Origin: DASCOT01 sp965197275
GTDB lineage: Bacteria; Acidobacteriota; UBA890; WLXD01
DNA: 64,000 nucleotides
Reading direction: 5' to 3'
NCBI GenBank assembly: GCA_965197275.1
Contig: CBDAMQ010000027.1
Span: 1-64,000, forward strand
Shown piece by piece: positions 53,047 through 63,054 of this stretch. A model generated the notes under the pieces. The model was not told where the DNA came from and did no database searches. It saw nothing but the letters and a program-made list of their open reading frames with translations. Numbering within the stretch: position 1 is the first letter of the stretch; each line of letters opens with the position of its first letter. Position numbers and translations under genes: made by a program.

Positions 53047-53667
53047 TCAGATCAGCGGTGGCAGCAAGAGCCAGCTGCGCGCCTTGTAGGCCTCGAACTC
53101 CGGGTAGCGCGCCAGCGAGCGGTCTTTCTTCAGCATGTTGGGTATCCACACCGCCACCAGGAACAGGGCGATCACCACCACCGGTAGCCAGTGCATGGCG
53201 AGCAGGCCGAAGCCCAGGTAGATGAACAGCTCGCCCAGGTAGTTGGGATTGCGGCAGCGGGCCCAGAGGCCGATGTGTACCAGCTGCTCGGGCCGCAGCT
53301 GCAGGGCGATGTTCTTGTGCATGTCGGAGGCGAAGTGCAGGAACACTCCGAGGCCCCAGAGCGTGATGCAGGCGGCGAGGTACCAGTGGGGAGGCTCGAC
53401 GCGAGCGGAGGTCACGATCCACGGGGCGATCCAGTAAAGGGATAGCCCGGCCCAGATCATGAGCCCGTAGGCGACCGAGCAGCGCTCCTCCCAGCTCTTG
53501 TCGGGAAAGGACCGGCTCTTCCAGACCCAGAGCAGGCCGTAGGTGCCGTGCAGCGCGAGGTAGATCCATGCGGTGAGGTGATCCCAGGAGGAGTGCCAGG
53601 CCATCATGCCGAGCACGGCGGGACCGGTGGCGACCTTGTGGGTGTCGATGAAGTGTCGCTGCCTCAT
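53047..53667 (-). CDS. Membrane methyltransferase-like protein (ICMT/DUF1295 type)
   Basis: The 206-residue integral membrane protein has about five hydrophobic segments. The C-terminal signature GLWARCRNPNYLGELFIYLGF and the late MLKKDRSLARYPEFEAYKARSW match isoprenylcysteine-methyltransferase, phospholipid-methyltransferase and DUF1295 relatives that bind SAM at this motif. The substrate is unknown; eukaryotic-style lipids or steroids are possible for related enzymes. It starts 24 bp after the stop of the secreted protein gene upstream on the same strand. Confidence 0.78.
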   Translation of the reverse strand: MRQRHFIDTHKVATGPAVLGMMAWHSSWDHLTAWIYLALHGTYGLLWVWKSRSFPDKSWEERCSVAYGLMIWAGLSLYWIAPWIVTSARVEPPHWYLAACITLWGLGVFLHFASDMHKNIALQLRPEQLVHIGLWARCRNPNYLGELFIYLGFGLLAMHWLPVVVIALFLVAVWIPNMLKKDRSLARYPEFEAYKARSWLLLPPLI

Positions 53668-53690
53668 GAGCTGCGCCTGCCGAGTAGGGA

Positions 53691-55238
53691 CTACTTAACT
53701 GCAATCCCCGGGATGTAGTTGATCTCGCCCGTGTCGCGCTCCTCCAGCAGATAGGTGAACACCGGTCCCGACTTCGATATGCGCGCGTCGACGTACAGGT
53801 CGTCGCCCTTGGCCCGCCGCGGAAACGGAACATCTACGGTCTGGTTGGGCCCGACGTTGATGGTCGTGGAAAAGACCCGGCTGCCGTCGGCGCGCCGCAC
53901 CACCACTTTGATGCGCGCGGTCTTGGGCCCGATGTTCAGAGCGCAGAAGGTAACCGTCGAGCTGTCGGAGGCGATCGCTCCCATCGCCACGGCGCGCTTG
54001 CTTGCCGCATAGTCGTCGGTCCAGCCAGGCACCAGCGTGTGGTAGTTGCCTGCGGTGATCCCACGCCTGTGCGGGCTGGAGGCGACCGACCTGCTCGCCG
54101 GCCTCTGGTCGGTGGTTACCACGGCACTGATGAATGGCTCCTCGGATCCCCGGAACCGCAACCGTGCTCCGACGTAGTTGCGGCGGGGCGCAACGAAATC
54201 GAGCCCCTTGAACAGATCATCGTCTACGTCGACCATCTGGTTCGCAGGAACTTCAATGGTCTGCTCGGCGGAATTCCCCGCGCCGTCGACCTTCTTCAGG
54301 AGCAGCTCGGCCGGCATCGCACTGTGGTTCTGGATTATCACGCCGGTGCCCTGGCCCTGGCGGTCGGGCGGAGCCGGCAAGAAGAAATCCTTGCCGGCGT
54401 TCCCCGGACGGACCGCAGGGCTCCAATGCCAGTCGGATGATTCAGGGTCGAGTACGAACGACCCCGCCCCCACCTGACCATTGGTAGCGGCGAACATCGA
54501 CAGCGAGCCTTCGGCCACCGGGTTCGGGAGGACGTCGCCGACCCAGCGCGTCGAGTTGCCGCCAGCGCCTAGCTGGCCGTTGACGTTTCCGAGGGCTACG
54601 TTCTGATCATTGTTAAAAAAGCCGCCGAACTGCACCGGCACGATCTGGAAGCTGATGAGCTGGAAAAGCGTCTCGAAGTCGCCGCCGAGGATCTGGGTGA
54701 GGACCGACGAACCGGCCGGCGGCTTCGCATACGCCGGACCGGTGAGCCCGCCGTCATCGTTGGCGGACAGCGAGAAAGTGGCAGCGATCGGCGTGTCGGA
54801 GCTTATGGTGGCCGCACCCGTGAAGCGGTCGGCGAGTCGGTTGTTACCGCCGAGCACGCTGCTACCGTCGATCGAGAGCAGCTCTCGCTTGCCGAGACGA
54901 TGCTGCAGGACGAGAGTCGGCGCTGCTTCGCCGCTGCGGATGAGCTGAAGCTCGACATCCACTTCCTGATTCAGGATGTTGAGGATGCGTACGACCGAAT
55001 TGAGGTCGTTGCCCGACCGCCGTCCGACGATCATCGGTGTCGATAGCTCTTTGGAGACCATACGGAGAGCCCCGGGCGACGCTGGCGACACGGCAACCGC
55101 CATGTCGGCCCGCGGGGTCGCCATGCCGAGCAGCGGCAGCACGATCGCCAGGATGCTCGCTCCGGCAAGCGATGGGTAGGCGCCGGCAGCCCAGGCATGC
55201 CCGGTGCGGACAGCGCTGCGGCCGCGTTCACTGTTCAC
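53691..55238 (-). CDS. Secreted protein of unknown function with repeated beta-sandwich segments
   Basis: The 515-residue product has a signal/anchor segment at about residues 25-42 (ASILAIVLPLLGMA). The remainder is low in Cys and rich in Val, Thr and Gly, with Ig- or fibronectin-like strands (SVVRILNILNQEVDVELQLI, VTFCALNIGPKTARIKVVV, VFSTTINVGPNQTVDVPFP). The two strand-rich ends look alike in pattern, suggesting a tandem domain. No family was recognised. The GTG at 55238 is a reasonable start. It may be an adhesin or matrix-type protein (inference). Confidence 0.6.
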   Translation of the reverse strand: MNSERGRSAVRTGHAWAAGAYPSLAGASILAIVLPLLGMATPRADMAVAVSPASPGALRMVSKELSTPMIVGRRSGNDLNSVVRILNILNQEVDVELQLIRSGEAAPTLVLQHRLGKRELLSIDGSSVLGGNNRLADRFTGAATISSDTPIAATFSLSANDDGGLTGPAYAKPPAGSSVLTQILGGDFETLFQLISFQIVPVQFGGFFNNDQNVALGNVNGQLGAGGNSTRWVGDVLPNPVAEGSLSMFAATNGQVGAGSFVLDPESSDWHWSPAVRPGNAGKDFFLPAPPDRQGQGTGVIIQNHSAMPAELLLKKVDGAGNSAEQTIEVPANQMVDVDDDLFKGLDFVAPRRNYVGARLRFRGSEEPFISAVVTTDQRPASRSVASSPHRRGITAGNYHTLVPGWTDDYAASKRAVAMGAIASDSSTVTFCALNIGPKTARIKVVVRRADGSRVFSTTINVGPNQTVDVPFPRRAKGDDLYVDARISKSGPVFTYLLEERDTGEINYIPGIAVK

Positions 55239-55416
55239 CGTCTGTCCCCCGTCTCAGCTTTCACCAGCCTGCGTATCGATGCGCGAAGCATAGCCGATCT
55301 GCAACCCCACCCAGGTGCGGGAAGAGACCTCTGGACAAGGCCGCGGGTCTTTGCTTGGATGCCGCATCGTGCCGATGGCCAAGCTCCACTCCTCGAACCA
55401 GTTGGTGATCCGTCTA

Positions 55417-56994
55417 ATGTTTGATCCTCACTTAGAGCCCGCCAGGCCAGGATCTCGTCGCCTGCTCGCGCTTGCCCTGTCGATGGTGCTGGCAGGTTGC
55501 AGTGGCGGCGCAGAAAACCCCTACGCGGACAAGTTCACCAGCGTCGACCCCTCGTGGGCGGTGACTGCCGGCGAGGGCTACGACTGGGCGCTGGTCAAAG
55601 ACGCCAACCTACCGGCGATGACCGGTAGCCCGGAGTGGAACAGATACATTGGGTTCCTCGAAGAAAAGCTGTTGGAGTACGGCGTCGTCGACATGCACCG
55701 CAACAGCTGGATGTACGACCGCTGGCACACGACCAAGGACTCCAGCGGCTGGTCACTGGTTTCGGACGGGGAGCCGGTGCGCGTGGCCCACTACGCCATG
55801 AACTCTGGCAGCACCGGCCCCGAAGGCATCACCGCGCAGCTGGTCTATTACGACCACGATGACCCGCCGGCGTCGTTTGAAGGGAAGATCGTGGTGATTC
55901 CGACGCGGCCACATCCGCAGCCGCCGTATAACGACAACTACCTGATCAACTTCACCTTTAACGACTACGAGTGGCGCGCTGACGACGATACGTACTGGGA
56001 GCCATTCGAGTTCGTGCCGCCGGAGTTCAGTATTACCTTCGATATCTGGTGGCAGCTGCGACAGCGTCTCTGGGAGATCGCCAGGGACGGCGGCGCCGTC
56101 GGTCACGTGATCGTTTACGACATGGCCTTCGAGCGTACTGAGGGGCTGCTGGCCCGGCCGATACCGCCGCTGTACCAGCTTCCCGGATTGCAGCTCAGCC
56201 GCGAGGATGGCGCCAAGGTGATCGCCGACGCCAAGGCCGGCAAGACGGCTACCGTGCGGCTGGAGGCAACGGTCGAGGAGTCGGAGGCTTATCAGACGAT
56301 CGCCTACCTCCCGGGTCGCGACTACGGCACCCCCGACGACGAGCAGATCCTGCTGATCAACCACACCGACGGCCCGTCGATCACCCAGGACAACGGCGCC
56401 CTCGGGCTGCTGGCGATCGTCAAGTACTTCTCCAACATTCCGCAGCAGCACCGGCCACGAACGCTCACCGTCTTCCTCGACAACCGCCACTACTACCCGG
56501 GTCAGGAGCGCGCCTCCCACGACGTCAGCTGGCTGGTGCGCAATCCAGAGGCGAAGGAACCTCTGGTGGGCCTCATCCAGACCGAGCACATGGGAGAGAT
56601 GGACTTCCGTGAGATGAACGGCGTTGTCGAGCCCGTCGGACTCGCCGAGCAGTCGTATCTCTGGACGCGCGACAACCCGGTGCTCATCGCCGCCGCCATC
56701 GCCGCCGCCCAGCAGCACGGCTGGGACCGCGTGCAGGTGGCAGTGCCCGAGCGTCCGGGCATCAACGGTGGCCTGCAGCAGGTCTGGTGGGGCGTCGGAT
56801 CGCGCGCGCTGCGGGACTGCCGGCAGTGCCTCGACTTACCGGGCTTCGGCCTCGGCGGGTTCCTCGGCCTCTACTGGACGACTGCGTCCGGTATCGAGCG
56901 CTGGAACAAGGAGCTGTTCAAGAACCAGGCACACACCATGACACAGCTGACCGGCGTGCTGATGACCGCTGAGCTGGATGAGATCCGGCCTTAG
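55417..56994 (+). CDS. M28-like peptidase lipoprotein
   Basis: The 525-residue protein has a signal with lipobox LAGC (Cys28). A PA-like region lies at about 130-290 (ITAQLVYYDHDDPPASFEGK). The peptidase-like domain shows INHTDGPSITQDNGALGLLAIVKYF, which recalls the M28 zinc ligands His and Asp, then TVFLDNRHYYPG and LIQTEHMGEMDF. It is probably an aminopeptidase or amidase-like hydrolase at the cell envelope; the bridging Glu is uncertain. ATG 55417 puts the lipobox at the usual place. Longer readings (to 55315) are unlikely. Confidence 0.7.
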   Translation: MFDPHLEPARPGSRRLLALALSMVLAGCSGGAENPYADKFTSVDPSWAVTAGEGYDWALVKDANLPAMTGSPEWNRYIGFLEEKLLEYGVVDMHRNSWMYDRWHTTKDSSGWSLVSDGEPVRVAHYAMNSGSTGPEGITAQLVYYDHDDPPASFEGKIVVIPTRPHPQPPYNDNYLINFTFNDYEWRADDDTYWEPFEFVPPEFSITFDIWWQLRQRLWEIARDGGAVGHVIVYDMAFERTEGLLARPIPPLYQLPGLQLSREDGAKVIADAKAGKTATVRLEATVEESEAYQTIAYLPGRDYGTPDDEQILLINHTDGPSITQDNGALGLLAIVKYFSNIPQQHRPRTLTVFLDNRHYYPGQERASHDVSWLVRNPEAKEPLVGLIQTEHMGEMDFREMNGVVEPVGLAEQSYLWTRDNPVLIAAAIAAAQQHGWDRVQVAVPERPGINGGLQQVWWGVGSRALRDCRQCLDLPGFGLGGFLGLYWTTASGIERWNKELFKNQAHTMTQLTGVLMTAELDEIRP

Positions 56995-57060
56995 TAGAGG
57001 CCCGCGCGTGACACACGAAGTCGGCCTCAGGCGCGCCGTCTCCGGTAGGACCGCCGCACT

Positions 57061-57501
57061 CTACTGACAACACGACCCGAGGTCGAAGCTCAGCAGCCCG
57101 AACGTGAGAAGGACTGCAGCCAAGATAGCTCCCGCGGCCACCGGGCTGATCGTGCCGCCAGAACCTGATTTGGCTTCCTCGAGCCACAGGAGTGCCACCT
57201 CCGACAAGGGAACCTCGTACGGTCGCGCAACCGTGCGATTGCCCGACGAGGCGATCGCAACGTTGCCGAAGACCGTCTCGTCCTTGACCTCCCCGGGCCG
57301 CACGAACGGCACCTCGTCGTTGTTGACCGTGGTGACCCCATGGATCTCGCGGAGCTGATCCGTCGTTGCCGCGGCCGGGTCGACTCTGGCCACTCTCGTG
57401 CTGGCGCATCCGGCGACGTGCGGGAGCAACGCAAGCAGGAGTATGAGCGCCGTCGGCTCTGGGTGGACAACGCTCGGGATTCTCGTACGCGATCGTGTCA
57501 T
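57061..57501 (-). CDS. Small lipoprotein of unknown function
   Basis: The 146-residue product has a signal with lipobox VAGC (Cys32). A central polar part (QLREIHGVTTVNNDEVPFV) is followed by a C-terminal hydrophobic helix (PVAAGAILAAVLLTFGLLSF) ending in Cys-Cys. The ATG is preceded by GGAGAGAG. It is convergent with the M28-like gene, 66 bp away. No family was recognised. Confidence 0.6.
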   Translation of the reverse strand: MTRSRTRIPSVVHPEPTALILLLALLPHVAGCASTRVARVDPAAATTDQLREIHGVTTVNNDEVPFVRPGEVKDETVFGNVAIASSGNRTVARPYEVPLSEVALLWLEEAKSGSGGTISPVAAGAILAAVLLTFGLLSFDLGSCCQ

Positions 57502-57693
57502 CGACTCTCTCCCCGCTATGGCCGGGAGCGGCGTTGCACCCAGCCGGTCTTCAACGGACGCGGGTAACGTAGGTGCCGGTCTGAAGAGAGTCCTGACGAT
57601 CTCCTTAGGAATTGCTGAATAGCCGTTGGCCGCTGTGTCGATTCGTTCACTCAGCGGAAGGCAGTGGGTGGAGCCCGTCCCGAGCGGGAAAGC

Positions 57694-60442
57694 TCACCCC
57701 GGGGGCGACAGCGCCTTTACTTCTTCGAACCAGTCGAGGACGACCCTGAGCTCGCGGTTGGCCGCCGGCGGTGGCTTGATCATCACGAAGCGCCTGCCGG
57801 TGGCGTCCACGTCGTAGCTGAAACCGAGCCCGAGCTGGTATTCGCCAGAGAACAGCAACTGCGGCTCGGAGATCTGCACTTCGTCATCATTAGAAACGTC
57901 GACGGCCATGACGTGGGTGGCGACGCCTTCGTCCTCCTGGGCGTTATTGAGAAAGAAGAGGCGATCTCCGGTGACCGACCAGAGAGGTTGGACACCGCCA
58001 TCCGCGGAAACTCGCACCGTTCGTCCCGGTCCCGGATAGGGCTGTATGTAGATCTCCATGCCGCCGGAGCGGGTCGACTGGATCGCCAGGAGGTGCCCGT
58101 CGGGCGACAACCAGGCGCTGTCGCCGCTAGGTCCGCTCAGCAATGGCTGCAGCTCTCGCTCCTCGTCCAGCCTCACGACACCAACATCGAAATCGCCCGA
58201 TGGATGCTGGATCGTTACCAGCAAGTCCTTGCCATCCGGTGTCATCGAGATAGGGTAGAGAAACTGACCCGGCGCGCTGGTGGCCAGGAGGGTCTCGGCG
58301 AGCGCTTCGGCGTTGACGCGCGCGTCTGCGTACGATCGAACTCCCCGGCTGCCGCGGACGTAGCTGATAATGGAGCAGCCACTCCCCGTCCGGGGACCAG
58401 AGGGATCCATCGGTGAAGCCGGCCTCGCTGGTAAAGCGGGCGGCTGTGCCGCGTTCGGCGTCAACCATCCAGATATCGGCCACGTTCTGGCCGTCAGCCT
58501 GCACCGTCGAAGCAATGCGTGTGCCGTCCGGCGACAGGCTCACCGTCTTGAAGTCCCGAGGCTCGGGGGTCAGTTCGGTCTCCACGCCCGCTTCGTCCAC
58601 CCAGACAAGGGTCGGAAGCGTACGAGCCCCCGCCAGGTAGGCGAGCACACCGTTGGCGGAAATGGCAACTGGAGCATCGACCCTGCCTACGAAGGGCCGG
58701 AGGCATTCGAGCACACGCACCGCGGGACCGGTGAAACGACTGGTGCTCGGATCGAACGGCCGTACATACAGGGTCTCGCCCTCGGCGATGCTCGGCCGGC
58801 TGAACATGAGGTGGCCGGAGGCCAGGTATCTGGGACGATTGCCGCGCTCCTCCAGAACCTCGACTTGCCCTCCGTCGACGGACACGACCGCCAGGCGACC
58901 GCCATCCAGTGCTGTGCGCCGTCTGAACACGACCTTGCCGCCCGGCAGCCACGCAGGTGTGTCGTGAGCCTCGTCCGCGCCGTCGACATCCGCGTTGGTC
59001 AGCACCCTCGCCGGCCCGCCGTCGGCCGGAACGATCCACAGCCCGTGTGACCCCGTGAAGACGATACCGCCGTCCGGGGTCCAGGTTGCTCCCTGGCCCA
59101 CAGGAACGTCGGTTACCGTCACCGGATCGCCGCCGGCGAGACGCACCTTCTTCAGTCGGCCGGCAGTTATGAAGCCTACCCACTCGCCATCCGGCGAGAT
59201 GAAGGGATAATCGGCGCCGTCCGTTCCCGGGATCGGTGTGGAATCGAAACGGTCCAGCGCGCGCAGGTAGAGCCGTGCCTCCGGCGTCCGGTAAACGAGC
59301 TGAGATCCGTCGGGCGAGAGAGCCATCACGCGGTACGCCGACGTGTGGATGTCGAGGGGCGCCTGTTCGGGGAGCAGGATGCTCACGCGACGCAAAGTGG
59401 TGGCGATCTCGCTACTCGGGGCGTCTGGGGGCGCGTCGAAACGCGGACCCACCATGTACGTGATGCCGGCGATCACCGCGACTGCCGCCACCGCGAGTGC
59501 CACGGCGGACGGGCGCAGCCTTGCAGCCGGCTGCGGCCGCCGCTGCGGGCGGCCACGAGTGCCCCCCGAACTGGCGGCCGATCCTCGCGCCGAGCCAGGG
59601 ATGCAATCCGCAATCTCGATCCGCGCATCGGCGATATCGCGGAGGCGGCGATCGAGGTCCTTGTCCAGGCAGCGTCGGAGTGTCCGCTCCATCTCGGCGG
59701 GGAGCTCGGGAGGCAGAGCCTCCCAGTCCGGTTCCTCCTTCAATACCGCGGCGATGGACTCGGCGGGGGTGGCTCCCGGGAAAGCTCGCTGGGCGCACAA
59801 GAGCTCGAAGAGCACGCATCCAAACGCCCAGATGTCGGTCCTCCGGTCGAGCGTCTCTCCTCGTACGTGTTCCGGACTCATGTACGGAACCGTTCCCACG
59901 AATCTGCCCTGCTCCGTGATCGACTCCGGCAGTGTCGCCGCAGCCGTGCCCGGGGACTCACCGGCCGGGTGCCACGGCTTGGCCAGACCGAAGTCGAGGA
60001 TCTTCACGTCGCCCCGCGCCGTGACCATCACGTTTGCCGGCTTCAGATCCCGGTGGATGATCCCGGCTTCGTGCGCCCCCTCGAGCCCGTCGGCGATCTG
60101 TGTGGCTATGTGGAGTGCTCGATCAACGGGTAGCGGTCCTGCCCGCACGCTTTCGGCCAGCGTTTCCCCGTCGATGAGCTCCAGCGCCAGGAAGCAAACT
60201 TCGCCATCCTGTTCCAGCGCGTGGATGGTGGCGATGCGGGGATGGTTCAACGACGCCAGCGCCCGTGCCTCGCGCTGTAGTCGGGCAAGCTGCGCTTCGT
60301 CAGTCGAGAGGTGTGCGGGTAGCACCTTGAGCGCGATCGCGCGCCCTAACTTGGTGTCGAGCGCGCGATAGACCTCGCCCATTCCGCCGGCACCCAGGCG
60401 GGCGAGGATCTCGTAGTGGCCCAGTCGGGTACCTGGTTGCAT
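57694..60442 (-). CDS. Eukaryotic-type Ser/Thr protein kinase with TolB-like propeller (frameshifted)
   Basis: Start ATG 60442 after GGGAG. The kinase domain has LGAGGMGEVYRALDTKLGR, AIALKVLPAHL, HRDLKPANVMV, DFGLAKPW and GTVPYMSPEH. A transmembrane segment (VALAVAAVAVIAGITYMVG) precedes a TolB/WD40-like propeller (FISPDGEWVGFITAG, LSPDGTRIASTVQ, WSPDGEWLL). The main frame then degenerates. From about 58370 the family tail continues in another frame to 57694 (SMTPDGKDLLVTIQ, WLSPDGHLLAIQS, VVLDWFEEV), so a single indel near 58360-58375 splits the gene. It differs from the first kinase in lacking the zinc ribbon. It is probably a receptor kinase for an unknown periplasmic signal. Confidence 0.82.
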
Positions 60443-60641
60443 TGCGCTCCCAAGCGATGTGGGGTCAGCGCGTGAAGCGTACCGCTGCGGCAACCGCGGT
60501 TCCACGGCCGGGTCAGATGCCTTCGGAATCGCGATGAAGTCGGAGGCTCGCTGGACTTTGCCCCCCGGCGGATAGTTTCCGACCGGTCGTGCCTTGTTCG
60601 CTTGTATACTCGGCAGCTTCTCGACCGGAGGGGCGTTACCC

Positions 60642-61373
60642 ATGGCTGAGACCGATGATGATGGTGTTGGGCGACGGAGATTCCTGAAAGGAGCAGCCGC
60701 TGCGGCAGCTGCGGTCGTCGGTGAAGGAAAGGTCGGGGCGGCACAGCAATCCGCCAGCCACGACCACGAGCACCAGGCCGTGCCATCGGACATCGCACTT
60801 CGGGTCAGAGCGCTCGAGTCGGTGCTGGTGCAAAAGGAAGTCGTCGACGCTGCCGAGCTCGACGCGGTGGTCGATCTGTACGAGAACAAGATCGGCCCTC
60901 GCAATGGCGCCCGGGTCGTTGCCCATGCCTGGGTCGACCCCGCCTACAAGGCGCGCCTGCTGGAGGATGCCACCGGGGCGATCGCGGAGCTCGGGTACGA
61001 GGGCGCCGAGGGCGAGTACATGGTCGTAGTGGAGAACGAGCCGAAGGTCCACAACCTCGTCGTCTGCACGCTGTGCTCGTGCTATCCGTGGCCGACGCTC
61101 GGTCTGCCACCGGTCTGGTACAAGTCGAACGGGTTTCGTTCGCGGGCCGTGATCGATCCGCGCGGCGTGCTGCGCGAGTTCGGGCTCCCGCTGCGGGACG
61201 ATACGCAGGTGCGCGTGTGGGACAGCACCGCCGATATCCGCTACCTCGTGCTGCCGGAGCGCCCGGCGGGCACTGAGAACATGACGGAAGTGGAGCTCGC
61301 CGAGATCGTCACGCGCGACTCGATGATCGGCGTTGCGAAGATCGCGTCACCGCCGGCCGGAGGCAGCGCATGA
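60642..61373 (+). CDS. nthA: Nitrile hydratase alpha subunit (cobalt type) with twin-arginine leader
   Basis: It hydrates nitriles to amides together with the beta subunit. The metal motif C142-T-L-C145-S-C147 (VVCTLCSCYPW) is the cobalt-type claw; two Cys are normally oxidised to sulfinic/sulfenic acids. Family blocks are GPRNGARVVAHAWVDPAYKARLL, LREFGLPLRDDTQVRVWDSTADIRYLVLP-type sequence and TRDSMIGVA. The N-terminus is unusual: about 38 extra residues (GVGRRRFLKGAAAAAAAVV) form a Tat-like signal before the normal start region (SHDHEHQAVPSDIALRVRAL). ATG 60642 has GGAGGGG upstream. The stop overlaps the nthB start (ATGA). Confidence 0.9.
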   Translation: MAETDDDGVGRRRFLKGAAAAAAAVVGEGKVGAAQQSASHDHEHQAVPSDIALRVRALESVLVQKEVVDAAELDAVVDLYENKIGPRNGARVVAHAWVDPAYKARLLEDATGAIAELGYEGAEGEYMVVVENEPKVHNLVVCTLCSCYPWPTLGLPPVWYKSNGFRSRAVIDPRGVLREFGLPLRDDTQVRVWDSTADIRYLVLPERPAGTENMTEVELAEIVTRDSMIGVAKIASPPAGGSA

Positions 61374-62032
61374 ACAGCGTCCACGACATGGGCGGAATGG
61401 ACGGTATGGGCCCCATCGAGCCGGAGCCGAACGAGCCCGTATTCCACCATCCGTGGGAGGGGCGGGTCTTCGCCCTCTTGATGAGCGGCATCGGCTGGGG
61501 GCGAAGCTTCCGCTTCGGCCTCGAGAGCATCCCGGCCGACGAGTACCTGCGCCTGTCGTACTACGAGCGCTGGTTCACCGTCCTCGTCGACCGGGTGATC
61601 AGCAACAACCAGGTGACGCCGGCGGAGCTCGAGAATGGGCGCGCCGATCCGAGCTCGCCGGGTGCGGCCGAGGCCGAAGCGGCCACGCCTGAGTCCGAGG
61701 CCATAGATGAGACGGAGGTGCCCGAGGGTCCGGGGCCGGAGGTTGCGGCGAGCCCGCGGTTTCGCCCGCAGCAGCAGGTACGGGCGCGTAACCTGCACCC
61801 GCCGGGTCACATCAGGCTACCCCGCTATACGCGCGGCAAGCGCGGAACCATAGTCCGTGACCATGGTGTCTTCAGGCCACAGGACACCGACACGAGCGGA
61901 CGAAGGCTCAGCGATCAGCGACAGTACGTCTACACCGTGCGGTTCACTGCCGGCGAGCTCTGGGGCGACCGGGCCACCGAGGGCGACTCGGTTTACGTCG
62001 ACCTGTGGGAGGGCTACCTTGAGCCGGCTTGA
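61370..62032 (+). CDS. nthB: Nitrile hydratase beta subunit
   Basis: The N-terminus NSVHDMGGMDGMGPIEPEPNEPVFHHPWE and YERWFTVL are hallmarks of beta subunits, as is the C-terminal beta domain (FRPQQQVRARNLHPPGHIRLPRY, TRGKRGTIVRDHGVFRPQD, YTVRFTAGELWG). A Glu/Ala-rich insert (about 95-125) lengthens it modestly. It has no signal peptide, so export, if any, would have to be together with the alpha subunit. It overlaps nthA by 4 nt and the accessory gene by 14 nt. Confidence 0.92.
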   Translation: MNSVHDMGGMDGMGPIEPEPNEPVFHHPWEGRVFALLMSGIGWGRSFRFGLESIPADEYLRLSYYERWFTVLVDRVISNNQVTPAELENGRADPSSPGAAEAEAATPESEAIDETEVPEGPGPEVAASPRFRPQQQVRARNLHPPGHIRLPRYTRGKRGTIVRDHGVFRPQDTDTSGRRLSDQRQYVYTVRFTAGELWGDRATEGDSVYVDLWEGYLEPA

Positions 62033-62390
62033 GGTGCCTCTCGATGCCGCGCGTCTGGAGGCGCTGCCACCGCTTCCGCGCGATGACGAAGGGCCGGTGT
62101 TCGCCGAACCGTGGCAGGCGCAGGCGTTTGCGCTCGCCGTCAAGCTCTCCGAGCAGGGGTGTTTCACCTGGACAGAATGGTCCGAAGAGCTCGGCGACGA
62201 GCTCGCATCGGCCGCGGCTCGCGGCGAGCCGGACGATGGCACGCACTACTACCATCATTGGGTGGCGGTCCTCGAGCGTTTGGTCACGGCGAAGGGCCTG
62301 ACCAACTCCTCGGCGCTGCTGGCATGCAAGGAGGCTTGGACCGATGCGTACCGACACACGCCGCACGGAAAGCCGGTCGTGCTCGGCTGA
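62019..62390 (+). CDS. Nitrile hydratase accessory (activator) protein
   Basis: The 123-residue protein has PVFAEPWQAQAFALAVKLSEQG, FTWTEWSEELGDEL, THYYHHWVAVLERLVTAKGL and YRHTPHGKPVVL, typical of the small beta-like activators (P14K type) that help cobalt insertion into the alpha subunit. TTG 62019 is preceded by GGAGGG at 62008-62013; GTG 62034 is an alternative. The overlap with nthB supports coupled translation. Confidence 0.88.
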   Translation: MSRLEVPLDAARLEALPPLPRDDEGPVFAEPWQAQAFALAVKLSEQGCFTWTEWSEELGDELASAAARGEPDDGTHYYHHWVAVLERLVTAKGLTNSSALLACKEAWTDAYRHTPHGKPVVLG

Positions 62391-62394
62391 TCGC

Positions 62395-63054
62395 ATGAAC
62401 GGCACGGCAACTCCCCGCGTTCGTCGGTTCCGGGGAGCCGTTGCAGCCCGATGGCGTCTGGCGACGCTGACGCTGGCTCTACTCGGTCAGCCGCGCGAGG
62501 CGATGGCGCACCATCCGCTGGCGGTTGAGGTACCTGGCAGCATCCTCGGAGGGCTCCTGTCCGGCCTTGCTCATCCCGTGATCGGTCCAGACCACCTGGC
62601 GATCATTGTTGCGATGGGCGTCATAGCGGCGGTGGCGGCGGCGAGATTCTTGCCGGTAGTGTTCTTGGTCGCCTCCCTGGCGGGCTGTCTTGCCCACTTG
62701 GCCGGCGTCGTTGTCGGGGGCGTCGAGGTTGCGGTCGCCGTCTCGGTGATGAGTGCCGGCCTGTTCCTGGCCCTTGGAACAAAATCAACCCCGACGGTCC
62801 TGGCGGTTGGCTACGCGCTGGCGGGTACGGTTCACGGGTATGCGTACGGCGAGTCGATGGTGGGAGTCGAACCCACGCCCCTCGTTGGCTACCTGCTGGG
62901 GCTGGCAATGATCCAGTTCGTGGTCGCGATCGGTGCGTTTACCGTGACACGACGGCTCGATGAGCGAGGGTTCCCCGGAGCGTTGGTGCTACGGCGAGCG
63001 GTCGGCGTCGCCGTAATCCTGATCGGCGCCGTCGGGGTTGTCTCGGTTTGGTGA
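62395..63054 (+). CDS. HupE/UreJ-family membrane protein, probable metal permease
   Basis: The 219-residue protein has a cleavable leader ending REAMAHHPLA and about six transmembrane segments. Family signs are GLLSGLAHPVIGPDHLAIIVAMGVIAA (His/Asp metal-binding motif) and AGTVHGYAYGESMVG. HupE/UreJ proteins import Ni or Co for metalloenzymes. Placed 4 bp after the nitrile hydratase activator, it is probably the cobalt supplier, in place of the NhlF-type transporter seen in other clusters (inference). Confidence 0.8.
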   Translation: MNGTATPRVRRFRGAVAARWRLATLTLALLGQPREAMAHHPLAVEVPGSILGGLLSGLAHPVIGPDHLAIIVAMGVIAAVAAARFLPVVFLVASLAGCLAHLAGVVVGGVEVAVAVSVMSAGLFLALGTKSTPTVLAVGYALAGTVHGYAYGESMVGVEPTPLVGYLLGLAMIQFVVAIGAFTVTRRLDERGFPGALVLRRAVGVAVILIGAVGVVSVW

